From Parasphingorhabdus sp. (lineage in GTDB: Bacteria > Pseudomonadota > Alphaproteobacteria > Sphingomonadales > Sphingomonadaceae): a DNA stretch of 64,000 nucleotides. A program made the translations under genes and the position numbers. The first letter of the stretch is position 1, and each line of letters opens with the position of its first letter. Below are positions 26,840 to 36,641 of the stretch, one piece after another. The notes beneath the pieces are model-generated. The model did not search any database, was not told where the DNA came from, and was given only the letters and a program-made list of their open reading frames with translations. The stretch is taken from NCBI GenBank assembly GCA_030373505.1, contig JAUCYS010000004.1:124001-188000 (forward strand), given 5' to 3'.

Positions 26840-27982
26840 CTAGTTCGCCAGAAGGCGCTCATTCACGACCTTGCCATCTCTGGTCAGCCTTATGCCGATC
26901 GTCACTTCGTCGTCATCGGGAAGCACCGGCCGTTTTGCCTCTTCGTCCCAATAGGCGGAGAGGAAATTGTACAGGTTGCGCGCGAACAGCGCGGAGCTGT
27001 CCGCTGCCATCATCGCCGGAATATTGCTTGCGCCGATAATCTTGACGCCATGTTTCTCGACCACCTGACCGGCAACCGCGCCCTCGACATTGCCGCCCTG
27101 TTCGGCGGCGAGATCGACGATCACGCTGCCCGTCCGCATCGTCGCAATCTGCGCGTCCGAAATCAGCCGCGGCGCCGCGCGCCCCGGGATCAGGGCGGTG
27201 GTGATGACGATATCCTGCTTGGCGATATGGCTGGACACCAGCTCGGCCTGGGCCTTCTGATATTCCTCGCTCATCTCGGTGGCATAGCCGCCCGAGCCTT
27301 CGCCCTCGATGCCTTCGACCGATTCCACGAAGATCGGTTTCGCGCCGAGCGACTGAATCTGTTCCTTGGTGGCGCTGCGCACGTCGGTCGCGCTGACCTG
27401 CGCGCCCAGCCGGCGCGCCGTGGCAATCGCCTGCAGGCCGGCTACGCCGACCCCCATGACAAAACAGCGCGCGGCCGAGACCGTGCCCGCTGCGGTCATC
27501 ATCATCGGAAACACCCGGCCATATTCGTTGGCCGCCAGCAGCACCGCCTTGTAGCCGGACAGGTTGGATTGCGAGGAAAGAATATCCATCGATTGCGCGC
27601 GGGTGATCCGCGGCATGAATTCCATCGCCAGCGCATCGATGCCAAGCTTGGCATAGTCATCCACGCGCTTGCGCTCGCCGAACGGATTGAGGCTGGCGAT
27701 CAGCCAGGCCCCTTTCTTGATGCCCTTCAATGATTGCGGATCGGGACCCTGAACTGCCAGCACGATGTCGGCATCCTTCAGCACTGCCTGCCGCGTGCCC
27801 ATAGTCGCGCCCATCTCCTGATAATCGGCATCGGCGACGGAAGCGGACACACCCGCGCCCTTTTCGACGGCCATGGTGGCCCCGAGAGCGACGAACTTCT
27901 TGACCGTTTCCGGCGACGCGCTCACGCGCGCCTCGCCGTTGGCGAGTTCCTTCAGTACCGCAATTTTCACACTTGATTCCAA
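26840..27982 (-). CDS. pntA: NAD(P) transhydrogenase subunit alpha, NAD-binding part (alpha-1)
   Basis: KIAVLKELANGEARVSASPETVKKFVALGA...VMGVGVAGLQAIATARRLGAQVSATDVR. Confidence 0.95.
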   Translation of the reverse strand: MESSVKIAVLKELANGEARVSASPETVKKFVALGATMAVEKGAGVSASVADADYQEMGATMGTRQAVLKDADIVLAVQGPDPQSLKGIKKGAWLIASLNPFGERKRVDDYAKLGIDALAMEFMPRITRAQSMDILSSQSNLSGYKAVLLAANEYGRVFPMMMTAAGTVSAARCFVMGVGVAGLQAIATARRLGAQVSATDVRSATKEQIQSLGAKPIFVESVEGIEGEGSGGYATEMSEEYQKAQAELVSSHIAKQDIVITTALIPGRAAPRLISDAQIATMRTGSVIVDLAAEQGGNVEGAVAGQVVEKHGVKIIGASNIPAMMAADSSALFARNLYNFLSAYWDEEAKRPVLPDDDEVTIGIRLTRDGKVVNERLLAN

Positions 27983-27986
27983 TCCG

Positions 27987-28109
27987 TTAGGAAATGAGAA
28001 CGACCACCAATGTTACCACAACAGCCGCCGCAATGGTGCCGACCTTGAGCATCGACAGAAATTTCGCGTAGGTATCCTGGGCTGTGCCCAAATTATTATT
28101 CGCAGTCAT
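27987..28109 (-). CDS. aa3-type cytochrome c oxidase subunit IV, 40 aa (missed by ORF track length cutoff)
   Basis: Translation MTANNNLGTAQDTYAKFLSMLKVGTIAAAVVVTLVVVLIS*; directly upstream of pntA. Confidence 0.85.
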   Translation of the reverse strand: MTANNNLGTAQDTYAKFLSMLKVGTIAAAVVVTLVVVLIS

Positions 28110-28277
28110 GATATCCCCATGTTTAATTGCAAAACCGGCGCGAGGTGTAACCCTATATTACCGACGGCTCAAGCCTTACCCACCCACAATTTGGATAGAA
28201 TTTTTATCGCTCCTTTAATCGGCTCTTTACCGATTGCCGCTATGGAAATGCTTCATTCTGGGACAATCGGGACAACA

Positions 28278-29705
28278 ATGGCACAAAACGGCACAAAATT
28301 ACTGCTGCTGATCGATGACGAGCCAGCGCAGTGTCGGCTGATTTCGGCACTGGCCTCGCGGGCGGGTTTCCGCACGATCTATGCGCGCGACGCGGAAACC
28401 GCGATTGCCACGCTCGGCACGCAGGACGGGATGATGCTCGACGCAATCATTCTTGACCACTGGGTGCCAGGCTCGGAGGCCACCGACCTGATTATAGAAC
28501 TGAAGGCTCGCCGCCCTGCCCTGCCGATCCTGATGCTCACCGCCGTCGGATCGATTGCCGAAGCCGTCGACGCTGTTCGCGCCGGTGCCACCGACTATCT
28601 GATCAAGCCGGTCGCCCCGGAACGCATGCTGAAGGCGCTGAACGCCGCTGTCGAATCCTCAAAGGATGACGGCGAACTGCGTCCGCTCAGCGAAAAAATC
28701 TCGGTGCCCCTGGCATTTGAAGAGATCGTGGGAGCGGCTCCCGCCTTCCGCGCAGCGCTGGCGATCGCCGCCAAGGCCGCGCGCGCACGGGTGCCGGTGC
28801 TGATCGAAGGCGAAGGCGGCGTGGGCAAGGAAGTCATTGCCGATGCCATCCACGCTGCCAGCCCGCGATCAAAATTGCCGATGCTGAAGCTGAATTGTGG
28901 CGCAATTACCGGAAATTTGCTCGATTCGATCCTTTTTGGTCATGAAAAGGGAGCTTTTACCGGCGCGTTTGACCGCAAGATCGGTCTGCTCCAGCAGGCC
29001 GAGGGCGGCACGATCTTCCTCGACGAGATCGACCGGATTCCGCCGGAAACCCAGGTCCGGCTTCTCCGCTTCCTGAAACATTCCGATATCCAGCCGCTGG
29101 GCAGCCCGAACAGTTTCCAGCTCGACGTCCGGATCATCGCCGCGACCAACCGCAAGCTGCAACGGGAAGTCGAAAACGACAATTTCCGCGAAGATCTCTA
29201 TTATCAGATGAACGTGGTGCAGCTCACAATCCCGCCGCTGCGCGACCGCACCGGCGACATTCCAGCCCTGGCCCGCCATTTCCTCGCGCGGCTTGCGCTG
29301 CAGCCCGGCCTGCGCAGCCTGGGCATCACCGACGAGGCGCTGAACCTGCTGCGCAGCTATCGCTGGCCGGGCAATGTCCGGCAGTTGCAGAGCGTGTTGT
29401 TCCGCGCCGCCGTCATGTGCGACCATAATGCGCTGAGTTGCGATGAATTTCCCCAGATCGCTTCCTTTGTTGCCGAATCCGGCAACGCCAGCCCGCATCT
29501 GACCAACAGTCCCGAAGGGATCGGCATCACCCTCTATTGCGAGGATGGCAATCTGCGGCCGCTGGAAGATATCGAGGCCGATGTCATCCGCCTTGCCATC
29601 GGCCATTATCGGGGCCGGATGACCGAAGTCGCCCGGCGGCTCGGCATCGGACGCTCGACGCTCTATCGCAAGCTCGCGGATCTCGGCATCGATAACGCGG
29701 CATAG
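28278..29705 (+). CDS. Sigma-54-dependent response regulator (REC-AAA+-Fis HTH)
   Basis: Receiver LLLIDDEP...AIILDHW...LTAVG; FGHEKGAFTGAF (GAFTGA loop); C-terminal MTEVARRLGIGRSTLYRKLADLGID. Confidence 0.93.
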   Translation: MAQNGTKLLLLIDDEPAQCRLISALASRAGFRTIYARDAETAIATLGTQDGMMLDAIILDHWVPGSEATDLIIELKARRPALPILMLTAVGSIAEAVDAVRAGATDYLIKPVAPERMLKALNAAVESSKDDGELRPLSEKISVPLAFEEIVGAAPAFRAALAIAAKAARARVPVLIEGEGGVGKEVIADAIHAASPRSKLPMLKLNCGAITGNLLDSILFGHEKGAFTGAFDRKIGLLQQAEGGTIFLDEIDRIPPETQVRLLRFLKHSDIQPLGSPNSFQLDVRIIAATNRKLQREVENDNFREDLYYQMNVVQLTIPPLRDRTGDIPALARHFLARLALQPGLRSLGITDEALNLLRSYRWPGNVRQLQSVLFRAAVMCDHNALSCDEFPQIASFVAESGNASPHLTNSPEGIGITLYCEDGNLRPLEDIEADVIRLAIGHYRGRMTEVARRLGIGRSTLYRKLADLGIDNAA

Positions 29706-29710
29706 TTCAC

Positions 29711-29753
29711 GGGCCTGTTGGATTTGACATTTTCGGCCAAATCCAACAGGCCC
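29711..29753. terminator. Perfect 16-bp inverted repeat (stem-loop) after sigma-54 regulator
   Basis: GGGCCTGTTGGATTTG-acattttcggc-CAAATCCAACAGGCCC. Confidence 0.6.
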
Positions 29754-29838
29754 GCGCCCGCCCCGGTCCAGCCCGAATCCCGCTTCAATCCAACATGCCC
29801 ATTGATGTTTCCCGCCGCTGGCCTTAAGTCTCGGCGAT

Positions 29839-30444
29839 ATGAAAAACATGCTTCCAGTTCTTCCATTCGGTGCCGCCCTGTCGCTTGCACTGCTCCTTTC
29901 GGCCTGCGGAAAACAGGAAGCGGTCGGCGATGTGCCATCGAGCGAGGAACTCGCTCGCCAGGCCGATGCTGCAACCCAGGCGATCCGCGACCAGGCCGCT
30001 GCAGCAGAAGGCAATGGCGAGAAGGCCCCGGTCGATCTCACCAGCATGGAAAGCTACACCAACGCCTTGCGCGGCTACACGATCATGGTGCCCAGCGGCT
30101 GGGCGGTGGATGAATCCGCCAGCGACGACAATGGCCGGGTCTACACAGAGACGCTGAGCGGCACCAAACTGGCCGTAAGCTGGGTGGAAAATCGCGAGGA
30201 CATGGCCTGGCTCAAGGCAGTCGAGCGGGTCGAGGACGGCAATGAAGCCATGACCGGCGAGGCCGTCGGCCAGAATGAATATCGCGCCTCCGGCACCCTG
30301 ACCAATGGTTTGAAATCCCGCCAGCGCTTGCTGCGCAAGCCCGACGGCACGATGGTCCAGGCGGAAGTCACCTATGCGGACGACCAGGCCAAGTCAGCCG
30401 AGCCGCTGGCCACAACCATTCTGGACAGCCTGACGCTGCAATAG
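29839..30444 (+). CDS. Putative lipoprotein, 201 aa
   Basis: Lipobox ALLLSACGKQEA; no clear homologue recognised. Confidence 0.75.
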   Translation: MKNMLPVLPFGAALSLALLLSACGKQEAVGDVPSSEELARQADAATQAIRDQAAAAEGNGEKAPVDLTSMESYTNALRGYTIMVPSGWAVDESASDDNGRVYTETLSGTKLAVSWVENREDMAWLKAVERVEDGNEAMTGEAVGQNEYRASGTLTNGLKSRQRLLRKPDGTMVQAEVTYADDQAKSAEPLATTILDSLTLQ

Positions 30445-30450
30445 CGCAAA

Positions 30451-31824
30451 TTAGCGGTTGAGCTTGGCGTCCAGAAAGCTCGGCATCGGGCCGTTCCAGC
30501 CGTCGTCGATATCATTGTCATCCCGAACAACCGGCGGCTTTTCGTCCCGGGTCTTTGTGGAGCGCGCCGGCTTCTTCGGCCGATCTTCTTGCTGCGGCCG
30601 CTCGGATGCCTCGTCCTTGCGTGGCGCGCGCGCCTTGGCCGGCTTCGCCTTAGCCTCGTCCGTCGTTGCCGGAGCGGGCTTCGCAGCCGGCTTCGCGCCA
30701 GCCTTGGCCGGCCGCTCCTTGCGGAGAGGAATTTTCATGCCGGTCAGCTTTTCGATGCTCTCGACATGCTCCGCATCGCTGCGGGTGATGAAGGTAATGG
30801 CAACGCCGGTAGCGCCTGCGCGCCCGGTCCGGCCGATCCGGTGAATATAGTCGTCCGGATGCCAGGGAATATCATAATTGATAACATGGCTGACGCCCTT
30901 GATATCCAGCCCGCGCGCCGCAACATCGGACGCGCACAATATGTTGATTTCGCCCGACTTGAACCGGTCGAGTTCTGCCAGACGCGAGCTCTGGTCCATG
31001 TCGCCATGAATCTGCCCGGCATCGAAGCCGTCCTTGCGCAGGCTCTCGCAAAGATCACGGACTTCGGTCTTGCGATTGCAGAAGATGATCGCGGTTTCGA
31101 CGCCTTCATTGTCCAGCAGGTCAACGATCAGCTTGCGCTTGGCCTTCGGAGCAACTTCGATCAGCGACTGGTCGATCGAAGTATTGGCCGTCGCCGGACG
31201 CGATACCTCTATATATTTGGGATTGTTGAGGAACTGGTCCGACAATTTCTTGATCGGCGGCGGCATCGTCGCCGAAAACAGCATCGTCTGACGCGTCGCC
31301 GGCAATTTCGAACAGATCGATTCGATATCGGGAATGAAGCCCATGTCGAGCATCCGGTCCGCTTCGTCGATGACCAGCAGTTCGCAGCCCGACATCAATA
31401 TCCGGCCGCGGTCGAACAGGTCCATCAGCCGTCCGGGCGTGGCGATCAGCACATCAACGCCCTTTTCCAGCGCCTTGATCTGGTCGCCCATTGACACGCC
31501 GCCAATCAGCAGCGCCATGCTGAGATTGTGGTTCTTGCCATATTTCTCGAAATTTTCTGCAACCTGGGCCGCCAGTTCGCGGGTCGGCTCGAGGATCAGC
31601 GAACGCGGCATCCGCGCACGCGACCGGCCATGCGCCAGAATGTCGATCATCGGCAACACGAAGCTTGCCGTTTTGCCCGTGCCCGTCTGGGCGATGCCGA
31701 TGATATCTTTCATCATCAATACGGATGGGATGGCTTGCGCCTGAATTGGCGTCGGTTCGTCATAGCCAGCCTCGGCTACGGATTTCAACAGTTCTTCAGA
31801 CAGGCCGAGATCGGCAAATTTCAT
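30451..31824 (-). CDS. DEAD/DEAH-box RNA helicase, 457 aa
   Basis: IAQTGTGKTASFVLP, DEADRMLDMGF, SAT, HRIGRTGRAG motifs; basic C-terminal tail. Confidence 0.96.
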   Translation of the reverse strand: MKFADLGLSEELLKSVAEAGYDEPTPIQAQAIPSVLMMKDIIGIAQTGTGKTASFVLPMIDILAHGRSRARMPRSLILEPTRELAAQVAENFEKYGKNHNLSMALLIGGVSMGDQIKALEKGVDVLIATPGRLMDLFDRGRILMSGCELLVIDEADRMLDMGFIPDIESICSKLPATRQTMLFSATMPPPIKKLSDQFLNNPKYIEVSRPATANTSIDQSLIEVAPKAKRKLIVDLLDNEGVETAIIFCNRKTEVRDLCESLRKDGFDAGQIHGDMDQSSRLAELDRFKSGEINILCASDVAARGLDIKGVSHVINYDIPWHPDDYIHRIGRTGRAGATGVAITFITRSDAEHVESIEKLTGMKIPLRKERPAKAGAKPAAKPAPATTDEAKAKPAKARAPRKDEASERPQQEDRPKKPARSTKTRDEKPPVVRDDNDIDDGWNGPMPSFLDAKLNR

Positions 31825-31931
31825 AGTGGTTCCGGAAAAATATAGGATGCACCCTGCATCCTGTCTTAGCCTCTTGGACTCCGGCGGGCAATGATCGCAT
31901 ATCCCGGATTTGTCAAGCTTTCTCGCTTGAT

Positions 31932-32435
31932 CTAGCGTTCAGGGACAAGTTCTCGAAATCGTTCAATCTCGCATTTGGCCCCGGTACGCGAATGCAGGAT
32001 ATCGCGGCCTGCACACATTTTGCCATCATCGGTTTTCTCAACATAGAAACCGGAGTAGAAGCTGCGCGCCTGGCACGTCTCCTCAAGCTGCGCCCTTATT
32101 CTCTTGCGGTCCCTGGTTACCAGATCGAGATAGCGATCCGCAAACATCTGCACGCCCAGTATGTTGTTCATCGGCAGGCATTTGCCGATCTTCTTCTCGC
32201 GATAGGTCTCCCGCGCAGTGTCCGGAAACAAGTCTGTCATCGGTGCCAGGGAAGAGGGTCGCCGGCGAGGTACCCGGATAATCACCCGCTTTTCGATTCG
32301 GACCTGGGCATAGACCAGCGGGCGCTCCGGCACGTAGGACCTGGTCGCTTCCTCCGGCGAGATATTCACCGGTTGCATCTCGCGCATGTCTGGTACCGAG
32401 AGCAGCAATATTGCTGTAAGTGAGAGGCTCACCAT
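31932..32435 (-). CDS. Hypothetical protein, 167 aa
   Basis: Long ORF with N-terminal hydrophobic segment (MVSLSLTAILLLSV). Confidence 0.6.
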   Translation of the reverse strand: MVSLSLTAILLLSVPDMREMQPVNISPEEATRSYVPERPLVYAQVRIEKRVIIRVPRRRPSSLAPMTDLFPDTARETYREKKIGKCLPMNNILGVQMFADRYLDLVTRDRKRIRAQLEETCQARSFYSGFYVEKTDDGKMCAGRDILHSRTGAKCEIERFRELVPER

Positions 32436-32591
32436 AATCCTTTAACTAACCCTTGCCTTCGCTATATCAACTGTGATTGAATATTCCATGAACTGGGAAG
32501 TCGGCCTCAGCCGCTCTCTCGAAATAGCTGACCTGTCGCTGCGTCACCCGAATGGTGGTTTTGCGGACAGATATCACCACTGCGCAGGAAC

Positions 32592-34046
32592 ATGAATATG
32601 CCCGACACAGCAAAATGGTTGGAACAGATGCGATCGGCCGTGGGGGCGAAAGGCTTCACTACCACGGTTGAAGACATGGTGCCCTGGCTGACCGACTGGC
32701 GCGGGCGCTATACCGGCGCGGCAGCGGCCATGGTTTCTCCGGCAAGCACAGAGGAAACCGCCGCGATCGTAAGGATCGCCAACGAAAATGCCGTGTCCAT
32801 CGTGCCACAAGGGGGCAATAGCGGCATGGTCGGCGGGGCAACCCCTGATACCAGCGGGCAATCGATCATCCTGTCCCTGCGCCGCATGAACCAAATCCGC
32901 GCGATCCGTTCGGACGACCAGTTAGTGGTGTGCGATGCCGGTGTAATCCTGCAGAATCTGCACGAAGCCCTGGCCGCCGATGGCCAGAGATTCCCGCTGA
33001 CTCTGGGCGGCAAGGGTTCGGCCACGGTGGGGGGACTTGTTTCCACAAATGCCGGCGGCACCCAGGTACTGCGTCACGGCACGATGCGCTCCCTGGTGGC
33101 TGGCATCGAAGCCGTGCTGCCCGATGGCAGCATCTACGAAGGACTCTCCGCCCTGAAAAAAGACAATCGGGGCTATGATTTGAAACAATTGTTCATAGGC
33201 GGAGAAGGCACGCTCGGCATTGTCACGGCAGCGACCTTGAAAACCGTACCGGCACTGGTCGATCGCTGTGTGGCCTGGGTGGCGGTTGGCAGCACCGACG
33301 CTGCCTATCAACTGTTCCGCTTTCTCAATGGACGGGTTCCCCAATCGTTGGAAGGCTTTGAGATCATTCCCCAAACCTGTCTGGAATCGGTGTTGCGCCA
33401 CATATCTGGCACCCGCCCACCGCTTGCTGGCGGGCATCCTTGGCATGTGCTGGTCGAAATCGTGCGTGATCAACCGGATACACCAGATCCGAAATCAATC
33501 ATGGAGCATCTCCTTGCCGATGCCTTGGAACGAAGCCTTATCGAAGACGCAACGCTTGCGGCGAGCGAACAGCAAGCCGAGGATTTCTGGAAAATTCGCG
33601 AATCGATTGCCGAAGCGGAGCGCGCCAACGGGCCGGCTCTCCAGCATGACATAAGTGTTCCCGTTCACGGCATGGCCCGGTTTATTGACGAGGCATCGCC
33701 AGTGATCGAAGCCAAATTTCCCGGCACGAAAGTTGCTGCCTTCGGCCACATGGGAGACGGCAACGTGCATTTCCACGTCAAGGCTCCGGAAGGGGTGGAA
33801 GCCCAGCAATGGATGCGGGAATCTGCGAAACAGATAACACCCCTGGTCCACGACCTCGTCATTGCGGCGGGAGGCTCCATTTCGGCAGAGCATGGAATCG
33901 GGCAGAACAAGCGCGCCGAACTGGAGCGCCTGTCCTCCGGCGCGCGCCTTTCGATGCTGCGCGCGATAAAGATGGCGATAGACCCGGGGAATATTATGAA
34001 CCCGGGCAAACTCGTTCCCCTTGCGTCCGGTCAGTCAGGCTCTTAA
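32592..34046 (+). CDS. FAD-binding oxidase/dehydrogenase (GlcD/D-2-hydroxyglutarate dehydrogenase-like), 484 aa
   Basis: IVPQGGNSGMVGGATPD, FAD_binding_4-type; GHMGDGNVHFHV; SAEHGIGQNKRAEL. Confidence 0.93.
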   Translation: MNMPDTAKWLEQMRSAVGAKGFTTTVEDMVPWLTDWRGRYTGAAAAMVSPASTEETAAIVRIANENAVSIVPQGGNSGMVGGATPDTSGQSIILSLRRMNQIRAIRSDDQLVVCDAGVILQNLHEALAADGQRFPLTLGGKGSATVGGLVSTNAGGTQVLRHGTMRSLVAGIEAVLPDGSIYEGLSALKKDNRGYDLKQLFIGGEGTLGIVTAATLKTVPALVDRCVAWVAVGSTDAAYQLFRFLNGRVPQSLEGFEIIPQTCLESVLRHISGTRPPLAGGHPWHVLVEIVRDQPDTPDPKSIMEHLLADALERSLIEDATLAASEQQAEDFWKIRESIAEAERANGPALQHDISVPVHGMARFIDEASPVIEAKFPGTKVAAFGHMGDGNVHFHVKAPEGVEAQQWMRESAKQITPLVHDLVIAAGGSISAEHGIGQNKRAELERLSSGARLSMLRAIKMAIDPGNIMNPGKLVPLASGQSGS

Positions 34047-34098
34047 AGCGCAAAATAACTATTTCGGTCTCAACTGTAATTTTTCGGAGAATTTAATC

Positions 34099-34884
34099 AT
34101 GGCGAGCACGCCGCAAGCACAAGCCCTACCCATGTTCTACAAGGACCTGATTCCGCTCAATTCAAAGGAACATACGAACTGGAAGGTCAAACCGCTCGAC
34201 AACGCGTCTTTCATGCAAGCACAACATGCAATTCCCATCACTTCCGATGAATTCATGAATGCTTCACGCAGCTACCCGATTGTGTTTTCTGTTGGTGAAA
34301 ATAGCATTCCCCTGATTCTAATGGGGCTGAACGAAGGTGTGAACACGTTCATGAACGACGAAGGACAGTTCAACGAACCTGCTTATGTGCCCGCCTATGT
34401 TCGACGCTATCCTTTCATGCTGGCAAAGTTGCGTCCCGATGCCGAAGAACTCTCCTTATGCTTCGACCCGACCACAACGGGAGTCGGCGAGTTCGAGGAA
34501 GGTGATGCCTTGTTTGAAAACGACCAGCCAACGGAAACCACCAAAAACATCCTCAATTTCTGCGAACAGTTTGAACAGGCTGGCCAGCGCACCGGTCAGT
34601 TTGTCCAGGAACTTGAAAAAATGGGCTTGTTGATGGATGGCGAAGTTTCGATCCAGCAAACCGGCGTTGAAAAACCCTTCATCTACCGTGGCTTCAAGAT
34701 GGTCGACGAAGAGAAATTGCGCGACATGCGCGGTGACGAGCTCCGCAAGATCAACCAGAACGGAATATTGCCGCTGATTTATGCCCATCTTTTCTCGCTG
34801 CAATTGATGCGCGATGTATTCGCGAGGCAGGTGAGCGCCGGCAAGATGCCACAAGTCACGGAAGCCCCTTCCGTACAGATTTGA
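34099..34884 (+). CDS. SapC family protein
   Basis: LPMFYKDLIPLNSKEHTNWKVKP...FMNASRSYPIVFS...VPAYVRRYPFMLA; ATG at 34099. Confidence 0.9.
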   Translation: MASTPQAQALPMFYKDLIPLNSKEHTNWKVKPLDNASFMQAQHAIPITSDEFMNASRSYPIVFSVGENSIPLILMGLNEGVNTFMNDEGQFNEPAYVPAYVRRYPFMLAKLRPDAEELSLCFDPTTTGVGEFEEGDALFENDQPTETTKNILNFCEQFEQAGQRTGQFVQELEKMGLLMDGEVSIQQTGVEKPFIYRGFKMVDEEKLRDMRGDELRKINQNGILPLIYAHLFSLQLMRDVFARQVSAGKMPQVTEAPSVQI

Positions 34885-34952
34885 GCCGTTCGCCCGGTCC
34901 TTCTGTCCGAATCGACCGAAGCTGACAAATCGGATCGATATTTTTCCTAAAC

Positions 34953-35093
34953 GGGGCTTGCAACTCTTCGGGACAAGCCCCACATAGCGTTTGTATCGGT
35001 CTGCATCCCCCGATCGGATCGGTACCGGCATTCCTCTGGAATGCCACCTCCCTGAACCTTGGCCACCTCGCCGCATCGGCGAGGTGGTTTTTT
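34953..35093 (+). ncRNA. Candidate intergenic/3'UTR-derived small RNA with three stem-loops and intrinsic terminator
   Basis: GGGGCTTG-N13-CAAGCCCC; GGCATTCC-TCT-GGAATGCC; then ACCTCCCTG single strand; terminator stem plus T6. Confidence 0.45.
35063..35093 (+). terminator. Rho-independent terminator
   Basis: CCACCTCGCCG-CAT-CGGCGAGGTGG-TTTTTT. Confidence 0.85.
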
Positions 35094-35105
35094 ATTGGGC
35101 GACCA

Positions 35106-36023
35106 TCATTCCGCTGCTTCAAGCTGGTCGCGGCCCGTCAGCTGCTCCGCCAGCATAAGGCAGCAATTTCGGATCATATCCGCGATCGACTGGACAGCTG
35201 CAACCGGCTCGCATAATTTCTCATCGAGATACAGCGCCCGGTCCACCTCGAGCTGGAATGCATGAATATTGCGTGCAGGCTCACCGTGCCGCTCCAGAAT
35301 ATAGCCGCCGGAATAGGGATGGTTTGTCTGAACATGATGCCCCTGTAACCGGAAATGAATCCCAGCCAGCTCGGCATAGCGCGATTCGCAGCTCCGCCCG
35401 AACCGGTCCCCGATCACAAACCCGATCTGGCGCCGATTTTCATCCTGCACCGGTGGCATACTGTGTAGATCCAGCAGCAGCGCAGAACCATGCGCGGAGC
35501 GTATCTGCTCAAGCAAATGAGCCACCATCAGGTGATAGGGCTCATGATCCTTGTCGATTCGGTCGATGATATGCTGATGTTGCCATTTTTCCCGCCACAA
35601 ATTGCCCGCGCCATGCAACCGGCGTGGCACTATCCCCAGACCACCCCGCACTTTTTTGCTGATATGGGGCGCCTGAGTCGCGTCCATGCCTACCACCATA
35701 TCCGGATCGATTTCCGTCCGGCTGCGATTGAGGTCGATCCATGCTCTCGGCTTGCGGGCAATGATCGCGGGAAGTCCCGACGCAATGGCCGATGCCGCCA
35801 GCCGATCGGCATAGCGGTCCTCCAGTCGCAGGAGGTGGGACGGGGACACATTGAGGTTGGCGAGCAGTTCCGGCGGATAATCGCGGCCGCAATGAGGCAC
35901 GCTCACCAGCACCGGAAAGTTGAGCGCCGTCACGTTGGAAAGGCTATAGGCGGGTGCCACGGGCAAGCTTGGACCGGCAATCGGATTAGCCATGTTTTCC
36001 CCCGAAAAAATAAGACTCTTCAT
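35106..36023 (-). CDS. N-formylglutamate amidohydrolase, 305 aa
   Basis: VSVPHCGRDYPPELLANLNVSPSHLLRLEDRYADRLA; LLLDLHSMPPV; TNHPYSGGYI. Confidence 0.92.
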   Translation of the reverse strand: MKSLIFSGENMANPIAGPSLPVAPAYSLSNVTALNFPVLVSVPHCGRDYPPELLANLNVSPSHLLRLEDRYADRLAASAIASGLPAIIARKPRAWIDLNRSRTEIDPDMVVGMDATQAPHISKKVRGGLGIVPRRLHGAGNLWREKWQHQHIIDRIDKDHEPYHLMVAHLLEQIRSAHGSALLLDLHSMPPVQDENRRQIGFVIGDRFGRSCESRYAELAGIHFRLQGHHVQTNHPYSGGYILERHGEPARNIHAFQLEVDRALYLDEKLCEPVAAVQSIADMIRNCCLMLAEQLTGRDQLEAAE

Positions 36024-36131
36024 TCAAAAAAATCGCGCGATTCGGGAAAAAATTAACCGATTTGCACTTATATACCGCCCTCGGCATAAGGGCCGGTCTG
36101 TATTCAGGCATTATCGGGAAGGTGCGACAAA

Positions 36132-36509
36132 ATGATCAGGATTCTCCTCGCGGAAGATGAACAGGCGATGCGTGAGCATCTTACACGCGCACTTGAGAAA
36201 GCCAACTATGAAGTTGTCGCGGTCGACCGGGGTACTGCGGCTGTCCCGTTGCTCGATACGCAGAAATTTGATCTGCTGCTAACCGACATCGTGATGCCGG
36301 AGATGGATGGGATAGAGCTCGCCCAGCATTGCGCGACGGTCTGCCCCGACACTCAGGTCATGTTTATCACCGGCTTTTCCGGCGTAACATTGCGCGCGGG
36401 AGAGTCTGTTCCCAAGGCCAAAATATTGTCCAAGCCCTTTCATTTGCGTGATCTGGTTCTGGAGGTCGACCGGCTGTTCGAGCCCGACAGCATCAGCGAC
36501 CTGAATTAA
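36132..36509 (+). CDS. cpdR: CpdR-like single-domain response regulator, 125 aa
   Basis: RILLAEDEQAMREHLTRALEKANYEVVAVDRGTAA...DLLLTDIVMPEMDGIELA...MFITGFSGV; neighbour of N-formylglutamate amidohydrolase and tRNA-Val as in other alphaproteobacteria. Confidence 0.88.
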   Translation: MIRILLAEDEQAMREHLTRALEKANYEVVAVDRGTAAVPLLDTQKFDLLLTDIVMPEMDGIELAQHCATVCPDTQVMFITGFSGVTLRAGESVPKAKILSKPFHLRDLVLEVDRLFEPDSISDLN

Positions 36510-36552
36510 GTCTTGCGCCAGCCGAAGCGGCTGGCTAGACGGCCTCCAGCGT

Positions 36553-36627
36553 GGGCGTATAGCTCAGTGGTAGAGCACTTCGTTGACATCGAAGGGGTCG
36601 GGAGTTCAACTCTCTCTACGCCCACCA
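36553..36627 (+). tRNA. tRNA-Val (anticodon GAC), CCA encoded
   Basis: GGGCGTATAGCTCAGTGGTAGAGC-ACTTCGTTGACATCGAAGG-GGTCGGGAGTTCAACTCTCTCTACGCCCACCA; acceptor GGGCGTA/TACGCCC. Confidence 0.95.
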
Positions 36628-36641
36628 TTTTCCGGATATTT

